From Rufibacter radiotolerans (GTDB taxonomy: Bacteria > Bacteroidota > Bacteroidia > Cytophagales > Hymenobacteraceae), in contig NZ_CP010777.1 of NCBI RefSeq assembly GCF_001078055.1, forward strand, positions 3,563,001 to 3,627,000: a stretch of 64,000 nucleotides of DNA, written 5' to 3'. Positions 1 through 9,719 of this stretch are shown here, piece after piece. How positions within the stretch are numbered: position 1 is the first letter of the stretch; every line of letters starts with the position of its first letter. The position numbers and the translations under genes were made by a program. The notes under the pieces are model-generated. The model was not told where the DNA came from, made no database searches, and was given only the letters and a program-made list of their open reading frames with translations.

Positions 1-39
1 CCCAGCAACAGGCTTATAATGAGTATCTTCTTCATTTGC

Positions 40-1920
40 TTAGCCAACTTTTACCAGTTCCTTTTCTTTATGGGGCGTGTTCACAAACTCCTCATCGGCC
101 TCCTTGAGGCGGTCCCACCAGTTTTTCTTCAGGAACACAGAAGTAATGATCAGGACCGCCACCCAGGCCGCGGTGTAGTAATTCTCCCTGATCATGAAGT
201 AGATAGGAATCACTACCTGGGCCATCTGCCACACAATACCCACCAGAATATTGGCAGCATCTCGGCCTAAGTCTTTGTTCGGTACAAACGAAGGATCCTC
301 GGCCATGACCTCGCGCTTGATAGGTCCCCAGAAACCCCAGGGGCGGGTCTCGCGGTAGTAGTTCTTCACGGCCTCGCGGTTAGGCAGCGGAGACATATAG
401 GTACCCACCAGACAGCCAATCAACGAGAAAAGCAGAATAAGCGGGAACACGTAGATGTCCACAATCTCGGGGAACACGAACAGTTTGATGGTGGAGGCTA
501 TAAGGCCAAACAACATGCCGTAGAAGTAGCCAAAGCCGGTAAAGCGCCACCACACCCATTTAAGCACGTTAGCCGCCACGTAGCCACCGTACAGCGCCGA
601 GGTAATCCAGAGCGTGAGCTTGTTCAGGGACCCGGCGTTAAACCCAAAGACAATGCCTACCATCACCAGCACAATAGAGGAAATGATGCTCAGGCGCACG
701 TATTTCTTGTCAGAGGCGTGGGGGTTGATGTATTTGCGGTAGATGTCATTGACAATATAGGCCGGGGCCGAATTCACGAACGCCGAGAAGGTACCCATAA
801 AGGCCGCCAGCAGACCGGCCAACAGCAAGCCGCGGAACCCGTCGGGCACGAACTTGTTAATGGCCAAGGGCAGAATCTTCTCAAAGTCCATGTTGGCGCC
901 CATACCGTTCAGCTCAGGCACCAGGTACACCAGGGCCAGCACCGCAAAACCGGCCACCATCAGGTACCTCGGAATGTACATCACCCAGATGGTGGTAAAG
1001 CTCATCTTGGCGGCCTCTGAAGGGGTACGCGCCGAGAGCACACGCTGCATGTCATAAGACGGCACGGGCCCGGCAATAGAGGCAAAGATTCCTTTGAATA
1101 GCATCATCATGAACAACATACCAAACAGACCGAAGCCGTCATCAGATAACTTCTGGTTTACCGACGGGAACGGCGTCTTGCTCCAGTCCAGGTCCAGGTT
1201 CCAGCCAAAGGAAAGGTCTTTCCAGCCCGCCGGGATGGCGGCGTTGATCTGTTCGGCGCTCACCGAGGTGTAGGCCACGTACCCAATCACAAAACAGGAA
1301 ATGGTCATGATGATGAACTGCAGAATCTCGGTGGCCACCACGCTGTACATACCGCCTTTCACGGTGTAGAGGGTGGTAATGGCGCAGATGATCAAGGCAT
1401 AGGAACGCTCAGAAGAAACGGCCCAGTCACCTATCATAAAGGTTATGTCCCAGGGCAGAATGATAACACACAGTTTGCCTATCCCCTCAAAAAAGTAGGC
1501 GATAAAGCCCAGCACACTGATCACGGCAAAGGCCACAATAATGATATGCGAGAGCTTGGCCCCCTTGCCATCGCCAAAACGGAAGGTGATCCACTGCGCC
1601 CCGGTCATCACCTTTGAGCGCCGCATCCAGATGGCCAGGAACACAAACACGAACACCTGGTTCCAGACTGGCCAGAGCCAGGGAATCCAGGCGCTTTTGA
1701 GTCCGTACACAAACAGGATCATGACGGTCCACATGGTGCCCGAAACGTCAAACATACCAGAGGCGTTACTCAGGCCCAGGTAGTACCATTTCATGGTGTT
1801 GCCGCCCAGGAAATAGCTCTGCATGTCTTTGGAGGCCCTCTTGGAGATGTAGAAACCCACCCCCAGAATACCCACAATGTAGGCAAAGATGATAGCGATG
1901 TCTAAGACGCTTAAACTCAT
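40..1920 (-). CDS. Sodium:solute symporter (SSS family)
   Basis: A 626-residue, strongly hydrophobic protein with about 13-15 predicted membrane segments. The N-terminus (VLDIAIIFAYIVGILGVGFY) followed by a polar loop with SYFLGG and the early NASGMFDVSGTMW segment are typical of the solute:sodium symporter family, which couples Na+ entry to uptake of sugars or other small solutes across the inner membrane. The ATG at 1920 is the natural start because the first membrane helix begins directly after it. It lies 36 bases after the DUF5009 gene on the same strand, so the two are probably co-transcribed at the end of the glycan-use locus. By context it probably imports the mono- or disaccharide released by the upstream hydrolases. 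The substrate cannot be read from sequence. Confidence 0.88.
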   Translation of the reverse strand: MSLSVLDIAIIFAYIVGILGVGFYISKRASKDMQSYFLGGNTMKWYYLGLSNASGMFDVSGTMWTVMILFVYGLKSAWIPWLWPVWNQVFVFVFLAIWMRRSKVMTGAQWITFRFGDGKGAKLSHIIIVAFAVISVLGFIAYFFEGIGKLCVIILPWDITFMIGDWAVSSERSYALIICAITTLYTVKGGMYSVVATEILQFIIMTISCFVIGYVAYTSVSAEQINAAIPAGWKDLSFGWNLDLDWSKTPFPSVNQKLSDDGFGLFGMLFMMMLFKGIFASIAGPVPSYDMQRVLSARTPSEAAKMSFTTIWVMYIPRYLMVAGFAVLALVYLVPELNGMGANMDFEKILPLAINKFVPDGFRGLLLAGLLAAFMGTFSAFVNSAPAYIVNDIYRKYINPHASDKKYVRLSIISSIVLVMVGIVFGFNAGSLNKLTLWITSALYGGYVAANVLKWVWWRFTGFGYFYGMLFGLIASTIKLFVFPEIVDIYVFPLILLFSLIGCLVGTYMSPLPNREAVKNYYRETRPWGFWGPIKREVMAEDPSFVPNKDLGRDAANILVGIVWQMAQVVIPIYFMIRENYYTAAWVAVLIITSVFLKKNWWDRLKEADEEFVNTPHKEKELVKVG

Positions 1921-1956
1921 TTCAGTCAGTTAATTTGTTCGTTTAGTGGGCAAGTT

Positions 1957-3423
1957 CTAGGTGCGCCAGAACCAGCCTTTGCGTGTGGTATAGGCCGTGG
2001 CCGCCACTACGGCCCCGGTGATAAAGATACTCTTCACTACCCCCAGGTAAATATTTACATCGCGCAGCGCCGCCAACACGTCTGCCCCGTGCGTAAGGGC
2101 CAGCAGCGGAGAAATCAGGAAAGCCGTGGCCACGTAGGCCACCATAGGGTTCTGCCCAGTTTGGATAATGGATTTCCAGACCAAGTTTTGCGAGAACCTA
2201 CTAGAGACCAGGTCACAGAGAATGTAGGCAAAAAAGGCCAGGCCGCTGGTCAAAAACCAGAAACTAAATGAAGACGGGTCTTTCTTGATACCGCCCCCAT
2301 ATGGCTCCATGGCCAACCCCAGGAACAGCAGAAACACGCCCCAGCCCACCAGTTGCCGGAACAGTTCGCCCTGCGGGGAGGCTGGTTTCCGGACCAGCCA
2401 GAGTGCCGCTGCACTCAATACCGCATCAAGAGTTAAAGTCAGGCCCAACTGGCGGGTATACAGGCCATACAGGTTCACTACTATCAAAGACAGACAGAGT
2501 AACCCCAGCAAGATTTTTGAAGGACCTTCTTCTTGTGCGGGCTCCTGGTTACTACGGTATCTGATCATCAGGTCGCCCAGCACCGAACCCGGCAACACAA
2601 TGCACAGGTACTTGAGGAAGGAGAACTGGTACATCCAGCCTAAGGCCGGGTGGAAACCCCAGATGGCGTTGGTCCAGCTGCCTTCCAGGTCATGGGTGAG
2701 CCAGACCGCCGCAAAAAAAGCCAGCGCGCCCATGCGCAAGAGCAGGTTGTTTTGGGTGACAATCCAGATAAACGAGCCAAAAACGGCCATATTCGCCAGC
2801 ACTACAATAATGATGTCATTGCGGCTTTTGTCAAAAGTGAAATCTGTGTAGAAAGCATGTGCCCAGAGCAGCGCGGCGATGACGGCAAAGCCGATCAGTT
2901 TCACCCCCGTGGCCCTAACGCTGCTAAGGGACGGAAACCGCATAAACACCAGAAAAAAGCACCCGAAGGCTACTAAAGAAGTTAGTTGGTTGACCCAACC
3001 CGGCCCCTGCAACCCAAACCAGTTCAGATGCCGGATCATGAGCGCAAAAAACACTAATAAGGCACCGCGCTTGAGCACGTTGACCAGCACCTCCGGTAAT
3101 TTGCCTTCCTGGAGTTTCCGGCCCATTGCCAGCGGGAACGCCGCCCCCATGGAGAACAGGAAAAACGGGAACACCAGGTCTACCCAGGTAATGCCGGGCA
3201 CGTCAGGGGTATGGGTGAAACTGGGCGGCCCCACCTGGGCATGGAACATCCAGCCCGGCCACGGCGCCTCATGCGGAAACACCCCCGAGAACACCATGCC
3301 AATGATGGCTATGCCCCGTAACGCGTCCAGCCCCAAGGCCCGCGTAGCCACCGGCCTGCCCACGGCTTCAGGAGCTGGGGCAATTGGTTTTGTGCTTACG
3401 GCTGGGGTGGCAAGTACGGCCAT
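1957..3423 (-). CDS. DUF5009 / HGSNAT-like membrane acyltransferase family protein
   Basis: A 488-residue multi-pass membrane protein. Residues about 25-45 carry LGLDALRGIAIIGMV, followed by WVDLVFPFFLFSMGAAFPL, the two signatures of the DUF5009/COG4299 group related to heparan-alpha-glucosaminide N-acetyltransferase and YeiB-like proteins. Human HGSNAT moves an acetyl group from acetyl-CoA across a membrane onto a terminal glucosamine; whether bacterial members do this is not established. Ten or more hydrophobic segments are visible. The ATG at 3423 is used. It sits between a GHL10-like gene and the SSS symporter, suggesting a role in uptake or modification of the released sugar. Family assignment is firm, biochemical role is inference. 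Confidence 0.82.
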   Translation of the reverse strand: MAVLATPAVSTKPIAPAPEAVGRPVATRALGLDALRGIAIIGMVFSGVFPHEAPWPGWMFHAQVGPPSFTHTPDVPGITWVDLVFPFFLFSMGAAFPLAMGRKLQEGKLPEVLVNVLKRGALLVFFALMIRHLNWFGLQGPGWVNQLTSLVAFGCFFLVFMRFPSLSSVRATGVKLIGFAVIAALLWAHAFYTDFTFDKSRNDIIIVVLANMAVFGSFIWIVTQNNLLLRMGALAFFAAVWLTHDLEGSWTNAIWGFHPALGWMYQFSFLKYLCIVLPGSVLGDLMIRYRSNQEPAQEEGPSKILLGLLCLSLIVVNLYGLYTRQLGLTLTLDAVLSAAALWLVRKPASPQGELFRQLVGWGVFLLFLGLAMEPYGGGIKKDPSSFSFWFLTSGLAFFAYILCDLVSSRFSQNLVWKSIIQTGQNPMVAYVATAFLISPLLALTHGADVLAALRDVNIYLGVVKSIFITGAVVAATAYTTRKGWFWRT

Positions 3424-3644
3424 GGCTAAGTGGTTTAAGGCGTTGGTTCTGGTAGTCTATTCCTTGTTTCTGGCAATTAATTTTCTGGTTCTGTTCCTTT
3501 GTTCTTATTCGTGGCGGACCCCATCATTGCCACCCTGCCCGGCCCTGGCTAACATAGCGCCCAGTGTGGAGAGCGCCCGCTGTTGACCAGAAGCTTCTTG
3601 GCAGGAATGGCAATTAATGGGAATATGCCACAGAAAAACCTTGC

Positions 3645-3684
3645 CCGTTTTAGGCCTGCTTTCTAAAAAACAGGCCTAAAACGG
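3645..3684. repeat. GTTTTGGGCC-family palindrome, copy 1
   Basis: 14-bp perfect arms (ccgttttaggcctg) around a short T/A-rich loop. It abuts the stop codon of the minus-strand GHL10-like gene ending at 3685, so it is placed like a terminator. Confidence 0.85.
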
Positions 3685-5028
3685 TTATTCCGTGAGGCCT
3701 CGTTTCAGCTCTTTCCACCAGCCCTCATTGATCACGTGCACAATGTCAAAGACCATGGCCCCGTCTGATTTGGCGCGGCACATTTTCAGGGCTTTCACAA
3801 ACTGCTCGGAGTGGCCTTTGTACTGGTCTACATACACTCCGGCGTAGACCGGCACTTTGCCCTTGGTGATCTTCATGGCCATCTCCGCGGAGCCTTCCAC
3901 GGTGTACCAGTCTTCGGTGCCTTTGCCCTGCCCCGCCTCCGTGCGGTTCACCGTGGTTACATTTATGTTTTTGGCTTCTTTCTTCTCTACCTCAAAATAA
4001 TAGCTGCCCGTGGTGTACAGGTCCAGAGCTTCGGCGTAGCCGTAGTTTTTGTAGGTGGGCGTGGCCCAATCATAGGTGGCCGAAGGGTCATATTCTTTGC
4101 TGGCCCAGTTCACGCCCACCTCATAATAAGTGGGGTACCAGGAGCCGGTATAATCCCCGAAGATGAGCTTGGGGTTGATTTTCTTCAGTTCGGTACGGGC
4201 CTGGTACACAAAGTCATAGATTACCTTGGCGCGCCACTCTACCCATTGCTTGAACAGCGGGCCCGGCACGCGCACCGGCTTCTCGTCTTTGGAATAGGTG
4301 TAAATGTCTGCCGGAAATTTAGCCACCGGTCTGCCCAGGTGCTTCTCAAACGCCTGTCTTGAGGCCTGGGAGAAATCTGACTCCAGGCCGTCATAGCGCA
4401 CACGGTCCAGGATCACGCCGTCCAGTTTGGGGTAGCGCGTCACTAGTTCCTTTAAGATAGACAACTCATACTGCTGCACCTCAGGCAGGGCCGGGTTCAC
4501 CATTGCAGAGTACTTGGTTTTGATCTGGGTGATGGGCGTCATGCCCTGCGGCGTGTAGTTGAGCGACTGCCAGTTTTTCTTGGCCGGGTCTGCGTACACC
4601 GGCCCGCGGTTGAAATGGTTGTGGCCCGCCACGAAGATATTGGTGGAGGCGTGCACGGTCATGCCCAGTTGGTGCGCCTCCTGGATGAAAGCGGTGAGCA
4701 GGTCAAATTTCTCGGTTTTGGTAAAGCCGGCCCACTCGTTCATGACCGGGGCAATCTTGCTGGGGTACAGCACCTCTCCCGAGATAGGCTTCACGTCTAC
4801 CACCACATCAGTCACGCCCGCGTCTTTAGACTTCACCAGGTAATACCGGATAGAGTCCTGGAAGGAGAACCGTTTGAAATTGGCGGTGGCGTCAAAGTAC
4901 AGCAGGTTGCGGTTTTTATTTTTTTTGTCAGCCGCAGCGCTATCCAAAGAAGACGTAGCCTGGGGCTTTCCGCACATGCTCATAGTTATCGCCAGAAACA
5001 CCAGAACCGCTGAAGAATATTTGCTCAT
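3685..5028 (-). CDS. GHL10-like family 10 glycosylhydrolase, secreted
   Basis: About 447 residues. The start is set at the ATG at 5028; a longer reading frame beginning at 5133 would take its first residues from an intergenic palindrome, so it is not credible. MSKYSSAVLVFLAITMSMCG gives a lipoprotein-like signal with Cys at 19. The body resembles the glycosyl-hydrolase-like 10 / alpha-amylase-like (beta/alpha)8 proteins: VTDVVVDVKP early, MVNPALPEVQQYELSILKEL, then LDGVILDRVRYDG, the segment with the expected acidic residues near the end of a core strand. It is more distant from the three other GHL10 proteins in the window than they are from each other. Probably acts in the outer membrane or periplasm on glycan fragments. 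The substrate is unknown. Confidence 0.75.
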   Translation of the reverse strand: MSKYSSAVLVFLAITMSMCGKPQATSSLDSAAADKKNKNRNLLYFDATANFKRFSFQDSIRYYLVKSKDAGVTDVVVDVKPISGEVLYPSKIAPVMNEWAGFTKTEKFDLLTAFIQEAHQLGMTVHASTNIFVAGHNHFNRGPVYADPAKKNWQSLNYTPQGMTPITQIKTKYSAMVNPALPEVQQYELSILKELVTRYPKLDGVILDRVRYDGLESDFSQASRQAFEKHLGRPVAKFPADIYTYSKDEKPVRVPGPLFKQWVEWRAKVIYDFVYQARTELKKINPKLIFGDYTGSWYPTYYEVGVNWASKEYDPSATYDWATPTYKNYGYAEALDLYTTGSYYFEVEKKEAKNINVTTVNRTEAGQGKGTEDWYTVEGSAEMAMKITKGKVPVYAGVYVDQYKGHSEQFVKALKMCRAKSDGAMVFDIVHVINEGWWKELKRGLTE

Positions 5029-5092
5029 GTACCTTATGCTAAAAGTGCCGGGTGATGGTAAAAGGAAATAGGAGGTTTCCAGTGTGAATTTC

Positions 5093-5130
5093 CGTTTTGG
5101 GCCCGTTTTCCTGAAAACGGGCCCAAAACG
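5093..5130. repeat. GTTTTGGGCC-family palindrome, copy 2
   Basis: Near-perfect arms cgttttgggcccgtttt / aaaacgggcccaaaacg with a 4-base loop. Lies 34 bases past the stop of the FAD oxidoreductase gene (minus strand). Confidence 0.88.
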
Positions 5131-5163
5131 CATTAGTGGAGTAGCCTTTTGAGCGGCTGCCGC

Positions 5164-7062
5164 CTACAGCTTTTCGTTGGTTTTAAGGGAGACTCCCTGC
5201 GTCTTTAAATGCCCCTTGAAATCTACCGGAAGACTGAATGGATTCAGGAACCGGTCCACAATCACGGCGGCCTGCCGTCTGTTCAGTTCCGTAGCGGGTG
5301 CGGCAGGGGCAGTTATCCCTAAGGAAGGCCACTGGGCCACTATGGTGTCATAAGTCACAGCAGGGTTCACCGCGGTGAGCATCTCGCCCAGGGTTTTAAG
5401 GGTAAGGTTGGCGCCAGACGCCTGAAAGGTCTTTAGTTGCTCTGGATAATAGGTTTTCAGGCCGGAGGCCAGTTCATGCTCACTGATGGGGCGCTCTGGG
5501 TAGAACCAGGTTTGGTTGGCCCACTTGTACGCCACGCCGGTGCCTTTCAAGATTCCCGTGGCGCCTATGCGCTGCAAGGCGGCAAAGTGCGGGTCTTGCG
5601 GTTTCACGTCAATGTAAGGCATAATAAAGGCTTTGGACGCCAGCAGGGCCTGTTGCACTTCCCGTATGCTTACTTCCCGCGGCTGCACGTTATTCCTGAG
5701 CGCCACGGCAGCTAAAGCTCCGGCCGCTTGCCCCAGCCCCAGTACCACAGGCTGCAGGCGGGTAGCACCGTTCACAATGTTGGTCACGCCAATGCTTTTC
5801 TCCGCCACAATCAGCCCGCCTACCTCCTGCGGGATCAAGGAACCCAGCGGCACATTGTAAGAGGGCACCTTGATCTTGATGAACTCAATGTTGGGCGCAG
5901 CCGGGTTCTTGAGGTGGTGGTGGTCAATGGTGTAGTCGCCCACGGCGATGCCGGTGCGGTAATAGGCTTCCTTCTGGTCAAATGGGTTGGCCACATGGTG
6001 CACCGCCAGTTGCGCCAGTCCCTTCACCCTCCTTGACTCCCGGTGGTACGGGATCATGGGCAGGTGGTCAGTAGTCGGGAACTCATCCTCGGCTATGCCG
6101 AAATTCTTGAAACCCAGTTCGGTCTGGAGGTAATACAGGAACCGGAGCGTATGAAGTTTGGCTTCTTTCAGAGCCTCGGTCCGTTGGGCCGGGGTCTTTT
6201 CCACAATATTCAGGTAGATGTCATTGCCGCACTTGGGCCAGTTGATCATGTACTTGTTATTGGGCAGCCTGCCGTACCCCATCATCTGCAGACAGTTCTT
6301 ATTGGGGCCACCGTCGGCGGCTGGGTCAGACACGTCACAGGCGCAGTCAAACTCCTTGGGGTTGTAGCCGGCAGGTTTCTTGATGGTCTTGTCGGTCCCT
6401 TTGCCGTAGTCTTTCAAAACCACCACGTAGGTAAGGTCCTGCACAATATCGTTGGCTTTTTCTGGCGCGTAGGCCTCGCCGGTCTCCTGGCGGCTGTCCA
6501 TACCCAGGTCATATTTGGCGCCGACTTTGGCCATGACGTCTCCTAGTTCTGTGGCATCAATGATGAGCTTGGCTTCAATGACTTTTTTCTTCTTGCCGTT
6601 TTTCACGGTTACCCGCCAGACCTTGCCGTGCTTTTTCACGTCTTGCCAGGCGGTGTTGTACCAAATGGTGAGGTTCTTTTCGTTGGCCAGTTCTTTGAGC
6701 AGGCGGTTGCCCACGCTAGGCTCAAACAGGGTATTGCTCACCCAACCGGTCTCCACGGCCGCCGGACCGCCATAGTAATTGTAAAGCTTCTGCCTAAACT
6801 CGCCCCACAGCCCCGAAGGCATCTGGTGGTTTCCGTCAATGGCGGCTACACCCGCCGAGGTGAGCATGCCGCCCAGCCACTCGGTTTCTTCAATCATCAG
6901 AACCTTGGTGCCCATGCGGGCAGCCTGCACCCCGGCCGTAGTACCGCTAGCGCCGCCACCTACAATGAGAAGGTCGGTTTTAACATCTTGGGCCTGCGCC
7001 TTGAAGGCCACCGATCCAAAACCCACGAGGATGATGATAAAAAAAGATAGTATTTGCCGCAT
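5164..7062 (-). CDS. Secreted FAD-dependent oxidoreductase (FAD_oxidored family)
   Basis: 632 residues. Residues 1-24 form a Sec signal peptide ending in KAQAQ. Residues about 28-58 carry the FAD/NAD Rossmann motif VGGGASGTTAG followed by the acidic end of strand 2 (VLMIEE), then LGGMLTSAGVAAIDG, which identifies the FAD-dependent oxidoreductase group common in Bacteroidota and Planctomycetota sugar-use loci (Pfam FAD_oxidored type). A second conserved block near residues 430-460 (GLIVAEKSIGVT followed by RLQPVVLGLGQAAG) closes the FAD site. The last 130 residues look like a separate helical region. The role is probably oxidation of a sugar or sugar alcohol before or during uptake. It is flanked by palindromes on both sides, so it may be its own transcription unit. 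Confidence 0.82.
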   Translation of the reverse strand: MRQILSFFIIILVGFGSVAFKAQAQDVKTDLLIVGGGASGTTAGVQAARMGTKVLMIEETEWLGGMLTSAGVAAIDGNHQMPSGLWGEFRQKLYNYYGGPAAVETGWVSNTLFEPSVGNRLLKELANEKNLTIWYNTAWQDVKKHGKVWRVTVKNGKKKKVIEAKLIIDATELGDVMAKVGAKYDLGMDSRQETGEAYAPEKANDIVQDLTYVVVLKDYGKGTDKTIKKPAGYNPKEFDCACDVSDPAADGGPNKNCLQMMGYGRLPNNKYMINWPKCGNDIYLNIVEKTPAQRTEALKEAKLHTLRFLYYLQTELGFKNFGIAEDEFPTTDHLPMIPYHRESRRVKGLAQLAVHHVANPFDQKEAYYRTGIAVGDYTIDHHHLKNPAAPNIEFIKIKVPSYNVPLGSLIPQEVGGLIVAEKSIGVTNIVNGATRLQPVVLGLGQAAGALAAVALRNNVQPREVSIREVQQALLASKAFIMPYIDVKPQDPHFAALQRIGATGILKGTGVAYKWANQTWFYPERPISEHELASGLKTYYPEQLKTFQASGANLTLKTLGEMLTAVNPAVTYDTIVAQWPSLGITAPAAPATELNRRQAAVIVDRFLNPFSLPVDFKGHLKTQGVSLKTNEKL

Positions 7063-7273
7063 ATAGATTCCTTATACACCTCTAAATTATCTACATTTTT
7101 AAAAACTACAAAGTATTTTTAATTTTTTTTATTAAGTATTCTCATTAATGATGCCCTTGAAGCATTGGTCAATTTTGCGAAAAAGTGTATAATAGACACC
7201 AGAGAGGTTATAAAGAGCGTCTTTCCTGAGATGAATTTTCCAGAACCAGCCAGTAAACACCAAGGCCGCTTGC

Positions 7274-7312
7274 CGTTTTGAGCCTCTTTTACAGAAAACA
7301 GCCCCAAAACAG
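7274..7312. repeat. GTTTTGGGCC-family palindrome, copy 3 (degenerate)
   Basis: Arms cgttttgagcctctttt / aaaacagccccaaaac with several mismatches; a further half-site follows (aaacggccccaaacagg, to about 7329). Lies just past the stop of the GH92 gene. Confidence 0.7.
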
Positions 7313-7347
7313 CAAACGGCCCCAAACAGGCAAATCTAAAACCGGCT

Positions 7348-9597
7348 CTACCTCCCGGTCATGGAAGGCGGACTTTGGGCGGGAGCCGTGGCCCACTTCT
7401 GATTAGGGGTATCACCCATCACAAAGGTCAGCTTGCCGCCCTGCATCACCTCCTGGTGGGTAATGTAGGAACGCTCCAAAGCCTTGCCGTTGAGGCTTAC
7501 GGCTTGCACATAAAGGTTCCTGGTGCTATTGTTCTTGGCCTCTACCTCAAAGTATTTGTTGGGACCTACCTCAATGCGGGCCTGTGTCACCAGGGGACTG
7601 CCCAGCACATAGTTTCCGTCTGCGGGGTTCACCGGGTAGAAACCCATGGCACTGAACACGTACCAGGCGCTCATCTGCCCGCAGTCTTCGTTGCCCGCCA
7701 AACCGTCTGGTTTACTGCTGTACATGGTGGTCATGATCTGGCGCACCTTCTCCTGGGTTTTCCAGGGCTTGCCCGCGTAGTTGTAGAGGTAGGCAATATG
7801 GTGACTGGGCTCGTTGCCGTGCGCGTACTGGCCAATCAACCCAGAGATATCCGGGGACACGTTGGGGCCGGTCATTTTAGAGGTGACGTTAAACGTGGAA
7901 TCCAGGTGCTGAATAAAGCTGGCATCTGACCCAAACAGATTGATAAGCCCCTGCACGTCATGGGGTACAATCCAGCTGTGCTGCCAGGCGGTACCTTCAA
8001 TGTAAATACCGTCAAAACCGTGCTCAGAGTGGAAAGGATCAAAGGGAGACACCCAACTGCCGTTGGCGTTCTTGCCGCGCATAAACCTGGTCTGCTTGTC
8101 AAACAAAGCCTTGTAGGAGGCAGCGCGCTTCATGTACTTCTGGTAATCCTGGGGCTTGTTCAGTTTTTTGGCCACCTGGGCAATGCACCAGTCGTCATAG
8201 GCATACTCCAGGGTCTTGGTCACCGACCAGCCGTCTTTGTCAGCGGGAATATAGCCGTAGGTGCGGTAGAAATCTGTGCCGCGCACGTTTTGGGCCGCGC
8301 TCGCTTCCATGGCCGCGTAAATCTCATTTGCTTTCTCGGGCAGGTAGCCTTTCATGAGGGCATCGGCGAGCACGGGCACGGCGTGGTAGCCGGTCATAGT
8401 ATTAGCCTCATTGCCCGAAAGCTCCCAAACTGGCAACAGCCCGTGCTCTTTGTAGCCCTGCAGCAGGGAATTCAGCATATCAGGCACTCGGTCTGGCTGC
8501 GTGATGGTGAACAGCGGGTGGGTAGCCCGGAACGTATCCCAAAGAGAGAAAACGGTGTAGCGCTGAAACGGCACGGTGGTCACCGTATCCCGGAAGCCTT
8601 TGTACTGGCCTTTCACGTCTGAGAACAGGCTAGGTGCCAGGGCGGTGTGGTACAAGGCCGAGTAGAAAATGGTATCCATGCCGGGCTCAATAAAGGAGGC
8701 CTGAATCTTGCCCATTTCCTGGGCCCACTGGTTTCTGGCCTGCCGCGCCACCCGTTTGAAATCCCACCCGGGCAGTTCCTGCCGGATGTTCTGCAAAGCC
8801 CCTTCAGTGCTGGCGTTGGAGATACCCACCTTCAGCAGCAGCGGTTTGGGCCCTTTGGCAAAAGTGAACAAGGCTTTGGCTTTTACGCCGTGTACCTCCT
8901 TGCCGGCCTTGGTTTTCACGCTATCCAGTAGTTGCGTCTTCTGTATAGGCTCTGAGAAAACGGCGGCAAAATACACCCACTGCTTGCGGGCCCAACCGGT
9001 AGACCGGCGCATACCGGTCACCAGCGTGTCATTCACCACGGTAATGCGGGTTTCCGTGGGTTTGTCCCAGTTAATCCTGAAGCCCAGATCCAGCACTACG
9101 CCTTTGGCCGAGTCGGCGGGGAACTGGTATTGGTGCAGGCCCACCCGCTCCGTGGCGGTAAGCGCTACGTTGATTTTATTGTTTAGCGTAACGGTATAAA
9201 ACCCGGGCTCCGCCGATTCATTTGCATGGCTGAACTTCTGGCGCGGGTTCCTGGCCAAGTCAGGCAGGTACTGCGGCATAAAGGAAACATCGCAGAGGTC
9301 GCCAATGCCGGTGCCACTTAAATGCGTCTGGCTGAAGCCGGCAATCAGGCTGTCTGAATAATGGTACCCGGAGCACCAGTCCCACCCTTCCGTGCCGTTG
9401 TCTGGGCTCACCTGCACCATCCCGAAGGGGACCACCGCCCCCGGGTACGTATGGCCGTGGCCGCCGGTGCCCACAAAAGGATCAACCTTGTCTACACCAG
9501 CCGTTGCCTTCCCGGGCTCTCCCTGTTTCTGGAGGGCACACCCCGCCGCCAGGCCCAATGACAACATTACCCCAAATGCTCCTGTTTTTATCTTCAT
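7348..9597 (-). CDS. GH92 family alpha-mannosidase, lipoprotein
   Basis: 749 residues, the usual size of glycoside hydrolase family 92, which are calcium-dependent exo-alpha-mannosidases. The N-terminus is a lipoprotein signal (LGLAAGC, Cys 20). Family blocks are all present: VDPFVGTGGHGHTYPGA and PFGMVQVSPDNG in the N-terminal beta-sandwich; SGNEANTMTGYHAVPVLADA, EGTAWQHSWIVPHD and GNEDCGQMSAWYVFSAMGFY in the catalytic (alpha/alpha)6 domain. The SGNE and NEDCGQ blocks carry the expected acidic catalytic and Ca2+-site residues. It probably trims terminal alpha-mannose from the target glycan at the cell surface or in the periplasm. The ATG at 9597 precedes the signal directly. Confidence 0.95.
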   Translation of the reverse strand: MKIKTGAFGVMLSLGLAAGCALQKQGEPGKATAGVDKVDPFVGTGGHGHTYPGAVVPFGMVQVSPDNGTEGWDWCSGYHYSDSLIAGFSQTHLSGTGIGDLCDVSFMPQYLPDLARNPRQKFSHANESAEPGFYTVTLNNKINVALTATERVGLHQYQFPADSAKGVVLDLGFRINWDKPTETRITVVNDTLVTGMRRSTGWARKQWVYFAAVFSEPIQKTQLLDSVKTKAGKEVHGVKAKALFTFAKGPKPLLLKVGISNASTEGALQNIRQELPGWDFKRVARQARNQWAQEMGKIQASFIEPGMDTIFYSALYHTALAPSLFSDVKGQYKGFRDTVTTVPFQRYTVFSLWDTFRATHPLFTITQPDRVPDMLNSLLQGYKEHGLLPVWELSGNEANTMTGYHAVPVLADALMKGYLPEKANEIYAAMEASAAQNVRGTDFYRTYGYIPADKDGWSVTKTLEYAYDDWCIAQVAKKLNKPQDYQKYMKRAASYKALFDKQTRFMRGKNANGSWVSPFDPFHSEHGFDGIYIEGTAWQHSWIVPHDVQGLINLFGSDASFIQHLDSTFNVTSKMTGPNVSPDISGLIGQYAHGNEPSHHIAYLYNYAGKPWKTQEKVRQIMTTMYSSKPDGLAGNEDCGQMSAWYVFSAMGFYPVNPADGNYVLGSPLVTQARIEVGPNKYFEVEAKNNSTRNLYVQAVSLNGKALERSYITHQEVMQGGKLTFVMGDTPNQKWATAPAQSPPSMTGR

Positions 9598-9651
9598 CTG
9601 CCAAGTATTCTTTAGTACTGTAGGCTGCCTTGCCCGCAGGCAAAGCGCCTT

Positions 9652-9691
9652 CTGTTTTGAGCCTGTTTTCAGGAAAACACCCCTGAAACAG
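9652..9691. repeat. GTTTTGGGCC-family palindrome, copy 4
   Basis: Arms ctgttttgagcctgttttc / gaaaacacccctgaaacag, imperfect. Lies 28 bases past the stop of the GHL10 gene ending at 9720 (minus strand). Confidence 0.78.
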
Positions 9692-9719
9692 TAATTGCTT
9701 TATTCTCCGTTACCGGAAT

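Noticed and set aside
5029-5133. Longer N-terminus for the GHL10-like gene at 3685
   Set aside because: The added residues are encoded by palindrome copy 2; the internal ATG at 5028 starts a lipoprotein signal.
7119-7325. 68-codon frame on the minus strand between FAD oxidoreductase and GH92 genes
   Set aside because: Its N-terminal codons come from a degenerate palindrome copy and the rest from AT-rich spacer; no domain, signal or coding pattern.
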